6,315 nt of DNA from an uncultured Clostridia bacterium. Lineage in GTDB: Bacteria; Bacillota; Clostridia; TANB77; CAG-508. Location of the stretch: assembly GCA_944392065.1 (NCBI GenBank), contig CALXVO010000070.1, positions 1 to 6,315 on the forward strand. Reading direction: 5' to 3'. Positions 5,470-6,315 of this stretch are shown piece after piece. The notes beneath the pieces are model-generated. The model was given only the letters and a program-made list of their open reading frames with translations. It was not told the origin of the DNA and ran no database searches. A program made the translations under genes and the position numbers. Position 1 is the stretch's first letter, and each line of letters begins with the position of its first letter.

Positions 5470-5662
5470 GTAACGGCTCAGGTGGTAAACCTGTTTAATA
5501 GTATTAAAATTAGATATGTCCTTTGGGCGGGAGTTTTAATTAAAAAAATCTCGCTTCGTCCCGACGGAGCTCCCTGCTCCGCTCGATTTTTTAATTATAA
5601 ACTCCCTGCTCGGACTTTAAATAATCTATACTATTAAACAGGTTTACCACCTGAGTTGTTAC
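5470..5662. repeat. 193-nt near-perfect long hairpin element
   Basis: The outer arms 5470-5504 and 5628-5662 pair over 35 consecutive positions; the only non-Watson-Crick pairs are two G-T pairs (5475/5657 and 5476/5656). The middle arms 5518-5550 and 5585-5615 pair almost fully, with bulges at 5522-5524, 5548, 5598 and 5607. The tip (5551-5584) is GC-rich and can fold again (gcttcgt 5553-5559 / acggagc 5564-5570, or cggag/ctccg). Its base composition differs sharply from the surroundings. The flanks carry aaaaag at 5464-5469 and 5665-5670, a possible but weak target duplication. It has no frame of its own. It could be a MITE-type mobile element or a structured non-coding RNA. Confidence 0.8.
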
Positions 5663-5704
5663 AAAAAAAGAGAATTCATTAAAAATCAGAATAGAAAATA
5701 ATAT

Positions 5705-5733
5705 TTGACATATAATAAAAAATAAGCTATAAT
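5705..5733 (+). promoter_or_regulatory. Consensus sigma-A promoter of the antisense RNA
   Basis: TTGACA (5705-5710), a 17-base spacer and TATAAT (5728-5733) match the consensus perfectly. Transcription is predicted from about 5740, yet no frame with a ribosome binding site follows on this strand. It therefore appears to drive a short non-coding RNA that runs into the bidirectional terminator at 5775-5804. Confidence 0.88.
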
Positions 5734-5739
5734 ATTAAT

Positions 5740-5806
5740 AGCTTAAGCAAATACTATTCATGTGAGGAACAAAAAAAGACTAGGTAACACCATACCTAGT
5801 CTTTCT
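5740..5806 (+). ncRNA. Putative antisense antitoxin RNA of a par/Fst-like type I system
   Basis: Start and end are predicted from the consensus promoter upstream and the 12-bp hairpin at 5775-5804 followed by ctatttta, giving an RNA of about 65 nt. That is close to the 65-nt antitoxin RNA II of the pAD1 par locus. Its 5' part (5754-5769) is complementary to the toxin mRNA around the start codon (5874-5889), with only one G-U pair among 16. A further heptamer taagcaa (5744-5750) recurs at 5905-5911 and is complementary to the toxin leader. Its 3' part is fully complementary to the toxin mRNA 3' end because both use the same terminator. Function as antitoxin is inferred from this architecture. 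Confidence 0.7.
5775..5804. terminator. Bidirectional terminator shared by toxin mRNA and antisense RNA
   Basis: aaagactaggta (5775-5786) pairs with tacctagtcttt (5793-5804), a 12-bp perfect stem with a 6-base loop. Read on the minus strand it ends in seven Ts (5777-5771), an excellent intrinsic terminator only 6 bases after the toxin stop. Read on the plus strand it is followed by ctatttta, a weaker tract. Confidence 0.9.
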
Positions 5807-5809
5807 ATT

Positions 5810-5881
5810 TTAGTCTTTATTAAATTTATCTAAAATAGCATAAATTAATACAAGAACTAAAATCTTTATGAAGCTATCCAT
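5810..5881 (-). CDS. Putative type I toxin: 23-residue hydrophobic membrane peptide
   Basis: ATG (5881-5879) to TAA (5812-5810) encodes 23 residues: MDS, a hydrophobic core FIKILVLVLIYAIL (4-17) able to form a short membrane helix, and a charged tail DKFNKD. An AAGGAG ribosome binding site lies 9 bases upstream, and a strong terminator starts 6 bases after the stop. The transcript is thus a dedicated small mRNA of about 180 nt. The ribosome binding site can be tied up in a hairpin (AGGAA 5899-5895, loop GGAGA, TTCCT 5889-5885), as is usual for type I toxin mRNAs. A convergent antisense RNA with complementary 5' sequence overlaps the locus. The peptide resembles Fst/Ldr-type toxins in design but is shorter than Fst (33 residues) and lacks its conserved Pro, so family membership is not claimed. 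A leader peptide or small membrane regulator is the alternative. The promoter overlaps Spo0A-box-like sequences. Confidence 0.7.
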   Translation of the reverse strand: MDSFIKILVLVLIYAILDKFNKD

Positions 5882-5961
5882 GTGAGGAATCTCCTTCCTG
5901 CTTCTAAGCAAGTCGGCATTAATAGTACAACATGTGTTCGCCTTACGAATCAATATTTACT

Positions 5962-5990
5962 AATATATTTTTCTCGACAAATTTCGACAA
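5962..5990 (-). promoter_or_regulatory. Promoter of the putative toxin mRNA
   Basis: On the minus strand TTGTCG (5990-5985), a 17-base spacer and TATATT (5967-5962) form a plausible sigma-A promoter. Transcription from about 5955 gives a leader of roughly 74 bases before the toxin ATG. The -35 element and spacer overlap the two Spo0A-box-like heptamers at 5973-5989. Confidence 0.55.
5973..5989 (-). promoter_or_regulatory. Tandem putative Spo0A boxes on the toxin promoter (7+3+7)
   Basis: On the minus strand the sequence is TGTCGAA-att-TGTCGAG: an exact Spo0A-box core (5989-5983), 3 bases, then a one-mismatch copy (5979-5973). The repeat unit is 10 bp, one helical turn in the same orientation, which is the arrangement bound by a Spo0A dimer. 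It covers the -35 element and part of the spacer, so binding could either block or assist polymerase. Confidence 0.5.
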
Positions 5991-6065
5991 CTTTACAAAT
6001 ATTTCATAATTCCACTTTTGTCCGCTTTTTCTAGCTAAAATCCACATTTTGCACATATTTTCCAT

Positions 6066-6094
6066 TTGACAAAATACCCATTTCCGTATATACT
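6066..6094 (+). promoter_or_regulatory. Strong candidate sigma-A promoter of the right-hand gene
   Basis: TTGACA (6066-6071), a 17-base spacer and TATACT (6089-6094) predict transcription from about 6101, leaving a leader of ~196 bases before the ATG at 6297. Confidence 0.7.
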
Positions 6095-6100
6095 AAAGAA

Positions 6101-6296
6101 TGTATTATTAGACTTATGCATATTAATTAAGTATATAATTTTTTTGAAATAAATAATACAATTAATAAATCCGCTCCATCTTGCTGTGTTATATATTTTG
6201 TCCGCTCCAAGTATTCGCGTAAAAAATATATAACATACTTGGAGCTACTTTAGCACAAGTATTATCTGTTTCCAAAAAGTGAAAGGATGAATATAG
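6101..6296 (+). promoter_or_regulatory. Long structured 5' leader with interleaved stems
   Basis: Several inverted repeats occur. tgtattatt (6101-6109) pairs with aataataca (6152-6160). gttatatatttt (6188-6199) pairs with aaaatatataac (6223-6234), and gctccaagtat (6204-6214) with atacttggagc (6235-6245). The last two stems are interleaved, so they form either an H-type pseudoknot or alternative folds. A competing hairpin joins atacttg (6235-6241) with caagtat (6256-6262), with gcta/tagc inside. The nonamer tccgctcca occurs at 6170-6178 and 6201-6209. No T-box, known riboswitch core or poly-U terminator was recognised, so the regulator type is unknown. Confidence 0.5.
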
Positions 6297-6315
6297 ATGA
6301 GTAATTTATTACACG
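6297..6315 (+). CDS. Start of an unidentified gene, cut by the window end
   Basis: An ATG at 6297 begins MSNLLH and is then cut off. An AAAGGA ribosome binding site (6282-6287) lies 9 bases upstream, and a good promoter with a long leader precedes it. The other ATG (6287) closes after five codons. Six codons are too few to identify a family. Confidence 0.5.

Larger units (their letters stand above)
5754..5889. repeat. 16-base direct repeat pair (5754-5769 and 5874-5889)
   Basis: ctattcatgtgaggaa (5754-5769) and ctatccatgtgaggaa (5874-5889) differ at one base. The right copy contains the toxin start codon (ATG, 5881-5879 on the minus strand). The left copy lies near the 5' end of the oppositely transcribed RNA. 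Transcription across direct repeats from opposite sides yields complementary RNA segments, as with the DRa/DRb repeats of pAD1 par. Confidence 0.85.

Noticed and set aside
5470..5662. Integron attC site
   Set aside because: The paired core-site spacing and the GTTRRRY consensus are absent, and no integrase or cassette structure is present.
5397..5662. CRISPR array
   Set aside because: The repeats here are inverted arms of hairpins, not regularly spaced direct repeats with unique spacers.
5735..5761. Second minus-strand ATG in the left direct-repeat copy, suggesting a duplicated toxin gene
   Set aside because: The frame stops after eight residues, has no ribosome binding site and lies beyond the toxin terminator; the repeat is better explained as the antisense RNA's pairing region.
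6101..6296. T-box or other known riboswitch leader
   Set aside because: No AGGGUGGNACCGCG T-box sequence, recognised aptamer core or intrinsic terminator before the start codon was found.

Overview
The window is very AT-rich (mostly A/T between genes, GC confined to a few short stretches) and reads as the chromosome of a spore-forming low-GC Bacillota, most likely a Clostridia-type organism. The support is a spmA-spmB pair, a GerMN-domain protein, an AbrB regulator with putative Spo0A boxes in its promoter, strong AGGAG-type ribosome binding sites, and the trmN6-rsmI-abrB neighbourhood known from Bacillus subtilis. I cannot name genus or species.

Left end (1-566): the 3' part of a WalJ/YycJ-type metallo-beta-lactamase-fold gene, then a ribosome binding site and a rlmH reading frame that keeps only the C-terminal ~60 of the usual ~155-160 residues. 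The first 16 bases are an exact inverted copy of bases 72-87, which looks like a chimeric sequence end. Bases 567-1072 hold no convincing gene, but a 228-bp stretch bounded by 13-bp inverted repeats is visible.

Middle (1073-4392): spmB and spmA (minus strand, directly abutting) diverge from abrB (plus strand). The shared intergenic region has a good abrB promoter and two exact TGTCGAA (Spo0A-box) sequences, one between promoter and ribosome binding site. A 14-bp bidirectional terminator separates abrB from the convergent pair trmN6-rsmI (minus strand), which has a near-consensus sigma-A promoter. The yazA gene that lies between trmN6 and rsmI in Bacillus is missing.

Right part (4393-6315): a 51-codon plus-strand orphan gene diverges from trmN6, and a membrane-anchored GerMN protein lies on the minus strand. 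Then come two structured elements: a 65-nt hairpin, and a 193-nt long hairpin with a 35-bp outer stem and a GC-rich tip. Next is the most interesting feature, a compact locus (about 5705-5990) with the architecture of a type I toxin-antitoxin system of the par/Fst kind. A 23-residue hydrophobic peptide gene on the minus strand and a short antisense RNA on the plus strand (perfect TTGACA-17-TATAAT promoter) converge on one bidirectional terminator. A 16-base direct repeat gives the antisense RNA a second region complementary to the toxin start codon. The toxin promoter overlaps two tandem Spo0A-box-like heptamers spaced 7+3+7, suggesting a link to sporulation. The window ends with another good promoter and a ~200-nt leader with mutually exclusive (or pseudoknotted) stems ahead of a gene of which only the first six codons are present.
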